Shown: positions 1-8,102 of the stretch, piece after piece
How the letters are laid out: the number at the start of each line of letters is the position of its first letter
How positions within the stretch are numbered: the stretch's first letter is position 1
Assembly (NCBI GenBank): GCA_002440085.1
Contig: DJRM01000112.1
Location: forward strand, 1 to 33,114
DNA: 33,114 nt
Source of the DNA: Bacteroidales bacterium UBA6360
GTDB lineage: Bacteria > Bacteroidota > Bacteroidia > Bacteroidales > UBA932
Direction of reading: 5' to 3'
The notes under the pieces: model-generated
The model's database searches: none
What the model was told of the DNA's origin: nothing
Seen by the model: only the letters and a program-made list of their open reading frames with translations
Made by a program: the position numbers and the translations under genes

Positions 1-1193
1 ATGTGCGAATAGTCCGCATCCACACCGAGATACAGCATATTCTGCTGCTCATAGCTGAGCGACGCCGCCTCGGACTCAAGCGTGTCCAAAATCACCTTCG
101 CGGTAAATTCCTGGTCATTATAGTCAGGGAGCAGCAGGCGCGCCGAGGCGAAATGCAGCCCGTAGCGCTCCTCATATCCCGAAATCTTCAGCAGCTTCGC
201 GATGTCCCCGTTCGCGATATAGTCAACCCCCTCAAGCTCCTCGCAAAACTGGTAGCAATTCTTCACGATCATCAGCTTGTCACCCCTCACCAGCCTCTCT
301 TCCTTGAACTGAACCATCGAGCGCACGCCCATATTGTACTTTATCGCCCTCTTGTTCGAGCGGCATAGAATCACCGTGTCGTCCTCTCCGTAACGGGAAT
401 ATGCATCGCCGAGACTCTCGATGAGTTCGCCGCCCCCTATCCTCGAAACGTCGTCATAACCCGCGACCGACAGCCCGACATCCTCATATTCAAACATATC
501 CCCGCCATACTCCGAACGGGTTATGAGTTCGCGGAGTCTCGTCGCGTTCGCAAGGATTCCGGACTCCTTCTGCTGTCGGACGACCGTCGTAAGCGTGCAG
601 AATACCGTTCCGCCCATCATAGCCATATACTCGCGGGAAAGCGCCGGGCTGCAGTCCATCCCGACCGGAGGAAGCTGCGCGGCGTCACCGATGAGCACTA
701 ATTTGCAGTCAACGCCGCCGCGCACGAAGGTCACGAGGTCGTCGAGCAGATTTCCGCTGCCGAAAGAGGAAGTCGATTGCTGCTGCCCGCCCTCTATACC
801 GATGAGCGACACCTCATCGACGACAAAAAGAGTGTCCTTGTCCTTGTTCGGGGCGAGCGAGAACTGTCCGTAGCCGTCCCCGCCGACAGACTTCTGACGA
901 TAGATGTGCTTGTGTATCGTGGCCGCCGGCTTTCCGGAATAGTTGGAGAGAACTTTCGCCGCACGCCCCGTGGGAGCGAGAAGCACCGTCTTGATTTTCA
1001 GTTCATTGAGTGTATTGATGACAGCGGAGATGGCGGTCGTCTTTCCGGTTCCCGCATACCCGTTAACTACCATAATGTCGTCATCCCGGCCGACAAACTC
1101 CGACATCATACGGAGGAAATTGTCCTGACACGGAGTCGGCTCATACTTCAGATGGGAACGAAATCCCTGATAGAGAAAATCCGACTGCCCCAT
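1..1193 (-). CDS. RecD-like ATP-dependent DNA helicase, partial (3' end outside window)
   Basis: Superfamily 1 helicase/ATPase of the RecD/AAA_30 type, probably acting in DNA repair or recombination. My translation of the minus strand from the ATG at 1193 stays open to the left edge (about 397 codons), so the C-terminal part is missing. Visible motifs are Walker A GYAGTGKT (residues 45-52), TGRAAK (75-80), IHKHIY (93-98), Walker B VVDEVS (124-129), GDAAQLPPVG (169-178) and VVRQ (204-207), in RecD order. The start overlaps the trkH stop as ATGA, which implies translational coupling and a shared transcript. The family assignment is firm. The specific role is not: Bacteroidota carry short RecD-like proteins not tied to RecBC, and no recB or recC is visible here. 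Confidence 0.85.
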   Translation of the reverse strand, partial: MGQSDFLYQGFRSHLKYEPTPCQDNFLRMMSEFVGRDDDIMVVNGYAGTGKTTAISAVINTLNELKIKTVLLAPTGRAAKVLSNYSGKPAATIHKHIYRQKSVGGDGYGQFSLAPNKDKDTLFVVDEVSLIGIEGGQQQSTSSFGSGNLLDDLVTFVRGGVDCKLVLIGDAAQLPPVGMDCSPALSREYMAMMGGTVFCTLTTVVRQQKESGILANATRLRELITRSEYGGDMFEYEDVGLSVAGYDDVSRIGGGELIESLGDAYSRYGEDDTVILCRSNKRAIKYNMGVRSMVQFKEERLVRGDKLMIVKNCYQFCEELEGVDYIANGDIAKLLKISGYEERYGLHFASARLLLPDYNDQEFTAKVILDTLESEAASLSYEQQNMLYLGVDADYSH

Positions 1194-2668
1194 CACCTTG
1201 CCTTCCTGTTAAAGATGAGATAGACGACAATCAGGACCGGATAGATTTCAACACGCCCGAGGAACATATTGAGGCAACAGACAAGCTTGGCCGCGACAGA
1301 CAGCCCGCTCATAACCCCGGTACCGATTGCGCTGATGCCCACGTTTCCTATGGTCGCAATGGCAATGGAACTCGCGTCCGAGCCTCCTAGGCCGGAGCCT
1401 ATGAGCGCGAAGATTGCGAAGGTCGCAAGAATCGCATATACTACAAAATACATAAGCACCGAATTCACCGCATTGTCAGATAGGGGATGAGCGCCGAGCC
1501 GTACCGGAAAGACGGAATTGGGGTGTAGCCTGCGCCTTATCTCACATCCTGCGGCCTTGAGGGCTATGAGCACGCGGTCGGACTTTACTCCTCCCGAGGT
1601 GGAGCCGGAGCATCCGCACTGTATCCCGCAGTAAATCAGCAGGACAGAAGGAAACATCGGCCAAAGATAAGGATTGTCGACTGAAAATCCGGTGGTCGTG
1701 ATGAAACTCGTGACATGAAACAAGGAGGTCCACAAGGCCTTCCCCACAGATTTAATAGTACCCTCAAAAAGTAGCCCCGACGCGACCAGCACTGTCATGA
1801 CGGCAATCGTGCCCAAATAGAAACGGGCGACCGGATTCTTGAAAACCTTGAAGGATCCGGTTGTGGCAAAGTGGAATATCAGCCCGAAATGCATTCCGGA
1901 TATGACCATGAAGAAGATGATGATGGCCTCGATGATGCGAGAATCGAAATATGCGATCGATGCGTTCCTTGTGCTGAACCCTCCGGTCGCGATTGTACTG
2001 AAAGAGTGATTGATAGCATCGAAGAGACTCATTCCGGCCGCCCAGAGCAGAAGAGTCTCGACTACGGCGAGCGAGAGATAGACAAGGCAGATTATCCACA
2101 CGGTGCGCGAAGACCGGTAGCGATAGCCTTCACGCGAGAGCGAGGAGAGTTCGAGGTTCGTCATTCTCAGCCGGAACGGGCTTGCCTCCGGAAGCACGAG
2201 CAGAAGAAACACAATAACTCCCAGCCCTCCGATAAAGTGAGTCGAGGAGCGCCAGAACAGCAGACTTTTCGGCAAGGACTCCACATCATTCACCACAGAA
2301 TACCCCGTTGTCGTAAAACCCGAAACTGATTCAAAGAGAGAGTTTATCAGCGAAAATTCCCCACCGTAGAGGATGTATGGCAGCATCCCGAAGATGAACG
2401 ACAGAATCCAGGATATGAAGATGATGAGATAGCCGTCGGTCATCGTTATCGGAGGAGTCTTCCGGACAAATATGAAAGGAAATGCACCGACGACAAGGGT
2501 AATCAGGAAACTTATTGCAAGAGGGCCGAAGGCAGCGTCCATGCCGTTCACTATGGACACCATCATCGACAGGAACATGAACAGGGCACTCACCAAGAGT
2601 GCCTTGCCTACATTCACCGATATGACTTTGATGTTCAAAATAAATCTGTCCTCAAAAATAAATCCCAA
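1193..2668 (-). CDS. trkH: TrkH-family potassium uptake protein, membrane subunit
   Basis: Pore-forming subunit of the Trk K+ uptake system in the inner membrane. It is a 491-residue, strongly hydrophobic protein with the four pseudo-repeated selectivity-filter loops of the family: SGFTTTG (residues 116-122), FSTIATGGFS, TSFITTTGFS and, near the C-terminus, AIGTGVMSG. The start is uncertain. No ATG lies in frame near the N-terminus; 2668 is a TTG. A second TTG at 2638, preceded by GAGGAC, would give MNIKVISVNVGKALL, which resembles family N-termini better. The gene begins about 13 bases after the stop of the upstream membrane protein and overlaps the downstream helicase start, so it lies inside the glnS operon. 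Its regulatory partner trkA is in this window but about 20 kb away (22980). Confidence 0.9.
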   Translation of the reverse strand: MGFIFEDRFILNIKVISVNVGKALLVSALFMFLSMMVSIVNGMDAAFGPLAISFLITLVVGAFPFIFVRKTPPITMTDGYLIIFISWILSFIFGMLPYILYGGEFSLINSLFESVSGFTTTGYSVVNDVESLPKSLLFWRSSTHFIGGLGVIVFLLLVLPEASPFRLRMTNLELSSLSREGYRYRSSRTVWIICLVYLSLAVVETLLLWAAGMSLFDAINHSFSTIATGGFSTRNASIAYFDSRIIEAIIIFFMVISGMHFGLIFHFATTGSFKVFKNPVARFYLGTIAVMTVLVASGLLFEGTIKSVGKALWTSLFHVTSFITTTGFSVDNPYLWPMFPSVLLIYCGIQCGCSGSTSGGVKSDRVLIALKAAGCEIRRRLHPNSVFPVRLGAHPLSDNAVNSVLMYFVVYAILATFAIFALIGSGLGGSDASSIAIATIGNVGISAIGTGVMSGLSVAAKLVCCLNMFLGRVEIYPVLIVVYLIFNRKAR

Positions 2669-2681
2669 ATTCCATTCACTT

Positions 2682-3560
2682 TCAGAAATCCGGGCTGCCT
2701 TCCTCTTCCGGTCGGCTCTGTTTCATCTGCTCTATTTTTGTGCGTAGAAGTTTCATACGCCTCTTGAGGTCGGCGTTCTCCTCCGTAACCTCTGAAAGGG
2801 AGACGTTGAGCGCCGAGAGCTCGTCATCCCCGTCGAAGCCGTAGGTGTATCGCTTACCGGAAGTACGATATAGCGTCATACCTGCGTTCATGCGCCGTAT
2901 CGGATCCACGAAATAGGACAGGAAGAAGAACAGCAGAAGCACTACAAGCAGAAGTCCGGCCGCGACAGAGACCACCCCCGGCACGATGCTCCGGTAAAAA
3001 CTCTCCTGAAATGTCTCCGAATTGGCCTCAAGGTCGTCGTAAATCGCGGCGTTGAGCGCCTCAAGGTCAGAATGCAGACGGTTGAAGCGCGGCTGGAGCC
3101 TCTCGAAATACCATTCACGAGAGTCTATGAAGTCCGAGGATATGACATTCTGGAGTTCAAGCGAGGTGAGCATATAGGCCGAATAGGCGTATGCCACGGA
3201 ATCCGCAAGCGGAAGCGCCCGGCGAGAGGTCAGCGACTGTTTGAGGCTGTCACAGTGGCTCAGGAACAGTTCACGGTCGAACTCCGGCAGGATGTTGGAG
3301 CTCTCGTCGCCGATGAGCGCCAGAATCTTGAGGTTATAGCTGTCCGTGATGGTCGCGAGCCGCTGCGATACATTGAGGCTGTTGATATTGGAAGCGATGA
3401 GGTCTGAGACATAGTTGCTCATCCTCCTGTACTCCGCCACCGATATGATGCTGGAGAGCATGAGGATGGCGGCGATGGAACTCATCCCAAGGATGAATTT
3501 CCCCTTCATCGTGAGTCTCCGCTCGCCACCACGACCTATTTTTTTCCAATCAAAGCCCAT
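2682..3560 (-). CDS. Membrane-anchored four-helix-bundle sensor-like protein without output domain
   Basis: Function unknown. The protein resembles the sensory half of a chemoreceptor or histidine kinase. It has a first membrane segment soon after MKGKFILGM, then about 160 mostly helical extracytoplasmic residues, then a second membrane segment rich in L, V and F near residues 192-217. A short HAMP-like stretch (VDPIRRMNAGM) and a C-terminal coiled coil of about 40 residues follow. There is no kinase, cyclase or methyl-accepting domain. Two starts are possible: the ATG at 3560 (AGGA 8 bases upstream) or the ATG at 3509 (GGAG about 8 bases upstream), which opens directly into the membrane segment and looks more natural. 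It sits between glnS and trkH on the same strand, so co-transcription is likely. Confidence 0.7.
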   Translation of the reverse strand: MGFDWKKIGRGGERRLTMKGKFILGMSSIAAILMLSSIISVAEYRRMSNYVSDLIASNINSLNVSQRLATITDSYNLKILALIGDESSNILPEFDRELFLSHCDSLKQSLTSRRALPLADSVAYAYSAYMLTSLELQNVISSDFIDSREWYFERLQPRFNRLHSDLEALNAAIYDDLEANSETFQESFYRSIVPGVVSVAAGLLLVVLLLFFFLSYFVDPIRRMNAGMTLYRTSGKRYTYGFDGDDELSALNVSLSEVTEENADLKRRMKLLRTKIEQMKQSRPEEEGSPDF

Positions 3561-3605
3561 TTCAATATCCTAAAAATGACCAAATAAACAACTGAAGGAA
3601 AGGGG

Positions 3606-5282
3606 TCAGAATTTAAATGAGTCTTTCAATGCAGTGGTTTTATTATACACAAAGTGCTCCGGAGTGCTGTCCGGGTCCTTGAAGAAATAGCCCACACGCT
3701 CGAACTGAACTGCCAGCCCGGACTTGTCCTCAAGAAGCGCAGGCTCGGCAAAGCCCGAAGTCACCTTGAGAGAATCCGGATTGAGATACTCCTTGTAGTC
3801 CTTTCCCTCCGGAATCGAGCCCATCTCCGGCTCGGTGAAGAGCTTGTCGTAGAGACGGAGCTCCACCTCCTTAGCGTGGGAGGCGCTCACCCAGTGAATC
3901 GTGCCCTTGACGGAACGCCACTCGCCGGAGCCGGGCCGGGTCGAAGGGTCGTAGGTGCACTTGAGCTCGACAACATTGCCCTCGGCATCCTTGACGACCT
4001 CGTTGCACTTTATTATATAGGTATATTTCAGACGAACCTCACCGTCAGGCTTGAGGCGGAAATATTTCTTCGGAGCGTCCTCCATGAAGTCCGCCCTCTC
4101 GATAAGAAGCTCGCCGGTGAACGGAACCTTCCTTGACGGGCCTTCCGGAGCCGCAGGATTGAGCGGAGCGTCGAACCACTCGACCTTGCCCGGCTCCCAG
4201 TTTGTAATCGTGAGCTTCACGGGATCCTGAACCACCATATAACGGTTGGACCTCTCGTTAAGATCCTGACGCACGCACCATTCCATCAGCTGAAGGTCAA
4301 TCAGCTGCTCCCTCTTGGCGAGCCCCACCTTGTCGACGAACATCTTGATTGACTCCGGAGTGTAGCCGCGGCGGCGGATTCCGCAGATTGTCGGCATCCG
4401 AGGGTCGTCCCATCCGCTGACGAAGTTGTTGCGGACAAGTTCGAGGAGCTTGCGCTTGCTCATCACGGTGTAGGTAAGGTTGAGACGCGCGAACTCATAC
4501 TGGTGAGAAGGGAAGATGCCGAGCTGCTGGATGAACCAGTCGTAGAGCGGGCGGTGGACATCGAACTCGAGGGTGCAGATGGAATGGGTGATGTGCTCGA
4601 TGGAGTCGCACTGACCGTGGGTGTAGTCATACATCGGATAGATGCACCACTTGTCGCCGGTACGATGATGATGCGCATGCACGATTCGGTACATGATAGG
4701 GTCACGGAACATCATGTTCTTGCTTGCCATGTCAATCTTCGCCCTGAGCACTTTCTCTCCATCGGCATATTTCCCGGCCTTCATTTCCCTGAACAGGCGG
4801 AGGTTCTCCTCGACGCTGCGGTCCCTGTACGGGCTGTTCTTTCCAGGTTCATTCACCGTTCCGCGCCCGATGCGGATTTCCTCCTGAGACTGGTCATCGA
4901 CATACGCAAGCCCTTTCTTTATAAGCTCTTCCGCCCATTCGTAAAGCTGGTCGAAATAGTCGGAAGCATATCTTTCCTCAGCCCACTGAAAACCAAGCCA
5001 TTTGATGTCCTCCTTAATTGAGTCGACATATTCCGTGTCTTCCTTCACAGGGTTGGTGTCATCGAAACGGAGATTTGTCCTTCCACCGTATTTCTGTGCG
5101 AGCCCGAAGTTGGTGCAGATGCTCTTCGCGTGCCCTATGTGCAGGTAGCCGTTCGGCTCTGGAGGAAAACGCGTGATGATTTTGTCATACTTGCCGGAAG
5201 CGAGATCCGCCTCGATGATTTCCTCAAGGAAGTTCAGAGGCCTTGGCTCCGTCGCTTCCGCTGTCTTGATAGTCTCTTCCAT
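3606..5282 (-). CDS. glnS: Glutaminyl-tRNA synthetase
   Basis: Class I aminoacyl-tRNA synthetase that charges tRNA-Gln with glutamine in the cytoplasm. The 558-residue length is normal for bacterial GlnRS. The HIGH signature is in PEPNGYLHIGH (residues 41-51) and the KMSKS equivalent is MSKRK (274-278). The GlnRS-type catalytic core (RFDDTNP, YPMYDYTH) is followed by the beta-barrel anticodon-binding half. The stop is at 3606-3608. It is the first gene of a minus-strand run that continues into the sensor-like protein, trkH and the helicase. It is divergent from yicC, and a TATATTTG box at 5370-5363 is the likely -7 element. Bacteria with glnS usually do not rely on the amidotransferase route for Gln-tRNA; that is family knowledge, not seen here. 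Confidence 0.97.
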   Translation of the reverse strand: MEETIKTAEATEPRPLNFLEEIIEADLASGKYDKIITRFPPEPNGYLHIGHAKSICTNFGLAQKYGGRTNLRFDDTNPVKEDTEYVDSIKEDIKWLGFQWAEERYASDYFDQLYEWAEELIKKGLAYVDDQSQEEIRIGRGTVNEPGKNSPYRDRSVEENLRLFREMKAGKYADGEKVLRAKIDMASKNMMFRDPIMYRIVHAHHHRTGDKWCIYPMYDYTHGQCDSIEHITHSICTLEFDVHRPLYDWFIQQLGIFPSHQYEFARLNLTYTVMSKRKLLELVRNNFVSGWDDPRMPTICGIRRRGYTPESIKMFVDKVGLAKREQLIDLQLMEWCVRQDLNERSNRYMVVQDPVKLTITNWEPGKVEWFDAPLNPAAPEGPSRKVPFTGELLIERADFMEDAPKKYFRLKPDGEVRLKYTYIIKCNEVVKDAEGNVVELKCTYDPSTRPGSGEWRSVKGTIHWVSASHAKEVELRLYDKLFTEPEMGSIPEGKDYKEYLNPDSLKVTSGFAEPALLEDKSGLAVQFERVGYFFKDPDSTPEHFVYNKTTALKDSFKF

Positions 5283-5362
5283 TTATTTCAAATTTTATAT
5301 TTCCAAAGTTCTTACGATGTTTCGCCCAATGAAGACGAGTCCATATATTTGACAATATCGTA

Positions 5363-5370
5363 CAAATATA
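5363..5370 (-). promoter_or_regulatory. Putative -7 box of glnS
   Basis: On the minus strand this reads TATATTTG, an exact match to the Bacteroidota -7 consensus TAnnTTTG. It lies about 80 bases before the glnS ATG. No TTTG -33 element is found at the usual 19-22 base spacing, so the call rests on one box. Confidence 0.4.
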
Positions 5371-5382
5371 ATGGATTTTTAG

Positions 5383-5390
5383 TATTTTTG
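5383..5390 (+). promoter_or_regulatory. Putative -7 box of yicC
   Basis: TATTTTTG matches TAnnTTTG and lies about 78 bases before the yicC ATG. The nearest upstream TTTG (5348-5351) is 31 bases away, too far for a standard -33 element, so confidence is limited. Confidence 0.35.
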
Positions 5391-5467
5391 CGTCGATTTC
5401 GGGGCATTTATCAATCTATGGTAATATACCCCCGGCCAAAAGTATGAAATTCTGAAATTGTAGATAT

Positions 5468-6358
5468 ATGGCGTCGGTTCAGTCAATGACGGGCTACGGT
5501 AAGGCGGAGCTTGTTTTGGAAAATGGAAAAATTACAGTGGAGATACGTGCTGTCAACGGAAAGACTGCGGACATAGGCATTAAGTCGCAGTTGCTGCCAC
5601 GTAACAAGGAAATATCTGTAAGACAATATCTTGCAAAGGAACTTCAGAGAGGTTCAATTGACTTTTTCATGAACTTCGAGCAGAATGACAGCGATGCGTC
5701 AAGGGAAATCAACGAAGCGGCTCTGCTCGGTTATTTTTCTAGGCTCAAGGATATTCGGAGCCGGATTGACGACGGGGAACTCGAACTTTTCGATGCAGCC
5801 GTGCCGTCACTGCTTAGGATGCCGGACGTTGTGGGGCAGACAAAAAAGCAGGAAATCGTGAACGACGAAAACTGGGAGGCCGTTTTCGGGACTATAAAGT
5901 CCGCGGTTGAAACTCTGAAGGAATTCAGGCTGCGTGAAGGCGAGGCGCTCAAAAAGGACGTCACGGCAAAGGTGGAGAACATACTTGCATGCTCGCACGA
6001 AATCGAGAAGTTCGAGCAGGAGAGGATTGCACAGATCAGAGAAAAAATTTTGACGCGATTCGACGAACTCAAGCTTGAGGTTGACAAGACGAGACTCGAA
6101 CAGGAAATGATTTACTACATCGAAAAACTCGACATCAATGAGGAGAGGGTAAGGCTCCGCCAGCATTGCGCCTATTATCTCGAAACACTTGAGAATGAAC
6201 CGTATCCGGGACGCAAGCTCGGGTTCATCGCACAGGAGATGGGACGCGAAATCAACACGACAGGCTCCAAGTCCAACAACCACGAGATGCAGAAGTATGT
6301 CGTGAAGATGAAGGACGAGCTGGAAAAGATTAAGGAGCAGTCGCTTAACATATTATAA
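5468..6358 (+). CDS. yicC: YicC/YloC family endoribonuclease
   Basis: Member of the YicC family, whose Escherichia coli and Bacillus members are reported to be RNases acting on RNA turnover. The 296 residues match the usual length of about 290. The two family hallmarks are present: an N-terminal block around SMTGYGKAE and a C-terminal block with FIAQEMGREINTTGSKSNN, which contains the conserved acidic residues. The central part is charged and predicted coiled coil. It is transcribed away from glnS, and the AI-2E family gene follows 61 bases later on the same strand, so the two may share a transcript. Identification is confident. The physiological RNA target in this organism cannot be inferred. 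Confidence 0.93.
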   Translation: MASVQSMTGYGKAELVLENGKITVEIRAVNGKTADIGIKSQLLPRNKEISVRQYLAKELQRGSIDFFMNFEQNDSDASREINEAALLGYFSRLKDIRSRIDDGELELFDAAVPSLLRMPDVVGQTKKQEIVNDENWEAVFGTIKSAVETLKEFRLREGEALKKDVTAKVENILACSHEIEKFEQERIAQIREKILTRFDELKLEVDKTRLEQEMIYYIEKLDINEERVRLRQHCAYYLETLENEPYPGRKLGFIAQEMGREINTTGSKSNNHEMQKYVVKMKDELEKIKEQSLNIL

Positions 6359-6419
6359 ATCAGTGCCGCGATTCCCCGTTTTGTCGGAGAAGTGAGCGTG
6401 CGCGCAACAGGCAACAGAC

Positions 6420-7634
6420 ATGGCAGACAAGGATCTGAAAGATATGATACCATCGACGGAGTACCGGGAGAAACTTGCCCGTTACATCCTCAGCGCGCTC
6501 GGAATCGTACTCGCAGGCGGCGTGTGCTGGTATTTCAGCAGCGTGCTGGTCTACCTTCTGCTTGCCGGAGTGATGTCGCTCGTGGCGCGCCCGATAATGA
6601 AAGCGCTCGGGAAAATACGGGTGAAGGGAAAGCAGATGCCGGGATGGGTATCAGCCATGCTGACAATTATCATCCTCCTTGTCGTTTTTCTCTCGGTGAT
6701 TCTGGGCGTGACACCGCTTCTGACAAATGTCGTGAACGAGGTGTCATCGGCTTACAGCGGCAACATTCAGGGCATAGCCGGTCCGCTCAGGGATCTGAAC
6801 AACTGGATGGTAGACACATTCCCTTCCCTCGGGAGAGACTTCCGGATAGAGATTGTCGTCCTCCACGAACTTCAGAAGGCGTTTGACATCTCGATATTCT
6901 CAAGCATAATCGGTTCCGTGGCATCGTTCCTCGCAAATTTCGGCATAGGATTGTTCTCGGTGATTTTCATCGCATTCTTTTTCATCCGCGACGAGAGCCT
7001 CTTCACGAAAATCATCTCGTCAATGGTGCCCGACAAGATTGAGGGCAGCGTCAAGGAGTCGATCGGAGACGTGGAATATCTGCTCAGCCGCTATTTCGTG
7101 GGGATTCTCATCGAAATGGCTGGAGTCGCTCTGCTCGACTTCCTAGGACTCGCCCTCATCGCAAGGTTGCCGTGGGGGTCGGCACTCGGGATCGCATTTC
7201 TCGCAGGCCTGCTGAACGTGATTCCATACGTCGGCCCGCTCATCGGGACCTGCCTCGGAACAATCATGGGACTGATACTCAAGTACTGCGGAACCGGAAT
7301 GGTTGGACTGGACGTGCCATTCTGGGCATTTGCGCTGATTCTGATCGTTATAATGTGCTGCACGCAGCTCGTCGACAATTTCATCTACCAGCCGGTCATC
7401 TACTCGAACAGCATCATGGCCAGTCCGCTTGAGATTTTCATCGTGCTGCTCATGGCCGCGACGCTCGGAGGCGTGTTTGGAATGCTTGTTGCCATCCCGT
7501 GCTACACCGTCGTCAGGGTCATTGCCGGACGCTTTTTCCGTAATGTCAAGCCAATCAGAATGCTGATTCCGGAGGACAGAATCTCACGGAGCGAGGGGAA
7601 TGAAAGGAAACGGAAGATTTTCAGAAACCACTGA
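6420..7634 (+). CDS. AI-2E family transporter (PerM/TqsA-like permease)
   Basis: Inner-membrane permease of the AI-2E transporter superfamily, 404 residues. It has the typical arrangement: two N-terminal hydrophobic segments (starting near residues 20 and 75), an amphipathic stretch, and a hydrophobic C-terminal half. That half contains FIAFFFIRDE, the LNVIPYVGPLIGT block and QPVIYSNSIMASPLEIF, all family-typical. Members have been proposed to export autoinducer-2, act as Na+/H+ antiporters or export other solutes; the sequence does not decide between these. It starts at an ATG 61 bases after yicC. The basic C-terminal tail ends in RKRKIFRNH. Confidence is high for the family and low for the substrate. 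Confidence 0.9.
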   Translation: MADKDLKDMIPSTEYREKLARYILSALGIVLAGGVCWYFSSVLVYLLLAGVMSLVARPIMKALGKIRVKGKQMPGWVSAMLTIIILLVVFLSVILGVTPLLTNVVNEVSSAYSGNIQGIAGPLRDLNNWMVDTFPSLGRDFRIEIVVLHELQKAFDISIFSSIIGSVASFLANFGIGLFSVIFIAFFFIRDESLFTKIISSMVPDKIEGSVKESIGDVEYLLSRYFVGILIEMAGVALLDFLGLALIARLPWGSALGIAFLAGLLNVIPYVGPLIGTCLGTIMGLILKYCGTGMVGLDVPFWAFALILIVIMCCTQLVDNFIYQPVIYSNSIMASPLEIFIVLLMAATLGGVFGMLVAIPCYTVVRVIAGRFFRNVKPIRMLIPEDRISRSEGNERKRKIFRNH

Positions 7635-7691
7635 TTACAGGAATCCTGTTATATTCCTGCGACACTATATTATAAATTTAATTAAAGCATT

Positions 7692-7991
7692 ATGACACAT
7701 ACTTCTTTAACGGAAATAATCGGCTCGCTAGCCACACTCACCCTGCTGCTGGGCTACCTGCCGCAGACGATTCACACGATACGCACGCGAAAGACGGACG
7801 ACATCGCGCTCGGGACATTCCTGCTGCTCGGCATCGGCTCGGTACTTTTCTGCGTCTACGGAGTACTGCTCGGCAGCTGGCAGATTGCCTCGGCCAACGG
7901 AATCACGGCGGTGCTGAGCGCGATTATCTTCGGTATCAAGATGTATAACGACCACTTCAAAAACAAGAAGCAGGGAAATATACTAAAATAA
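7692..7991 (+). CDS. SemiSWEET family small sugar transporter
   Basis: 99-residue protein with three predicted membrane helices, the length and topology of bacterial SemiSWEETs, which dimerise to form a sugar-conducting channel. The PQ-loop signature is in GYLPQTIHTIRTRKTDDI (from about residue 21). A central helix (TFLLLGIGSVLFCVYGVLL) follows, and the third helix contains the conserved Asn of the binding pocket (ASANGIT). It begins 57 bases after the AI-2E family gene and is closed by a strong terminator at 7999-8034. It may therefore be the last gene of the yicC transcript or have its own promoter. The transported sugar is unknown. Confidence 0.88.
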   Translation: MTHTSLTEIIGSLATLTLLLGYLPQTIHTIRTRKTDDIALGTFLLLGIGSVLFCVYGVLLGSWQIASANGITAVLSAIIFGIKMYNDHFKNKKQGNILK

Positions 7992-7998
7992 AACGGCG

Positions 7999-8034
7999 GA
8001 GGGCTGCGCTGGTGCGCGGTCCTCTGTTTTTTTT
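7999..8034 (+). terminator. Rho-independent terminator after SemiSWEET gene
   Basis: An 11-bp stem (GAGGGCTGCGC paired with GCGCGGTCCTC, two G-U wobbles) with a TGGT loop is followed by TG and eight T. It separates the yicC/AI-2E/SemiSWEET group from guaB. Confidence 0.9.
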
Positions 8035-8102
8035 ACATTGCGGACAGCAAAGAAAAAAAATTAGACAGTAATCGATAACAACAACTTTTAAAACAACATC
8101 TT

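Noticed and set aside
1..1190. Several plus-strand frames over the first 1.2 kb
   Set aside because: They are shadows of the minus-strand RecD-like helicase, whose motifs are unambiguous.
7638..7672. CAGGAAT...ATTCCTG hairpin after the AI-2E family gene as a terminator
   Set aside because: The stem is only 7 bp and no T-run follows. It may be a chance structure or a weak processing site.
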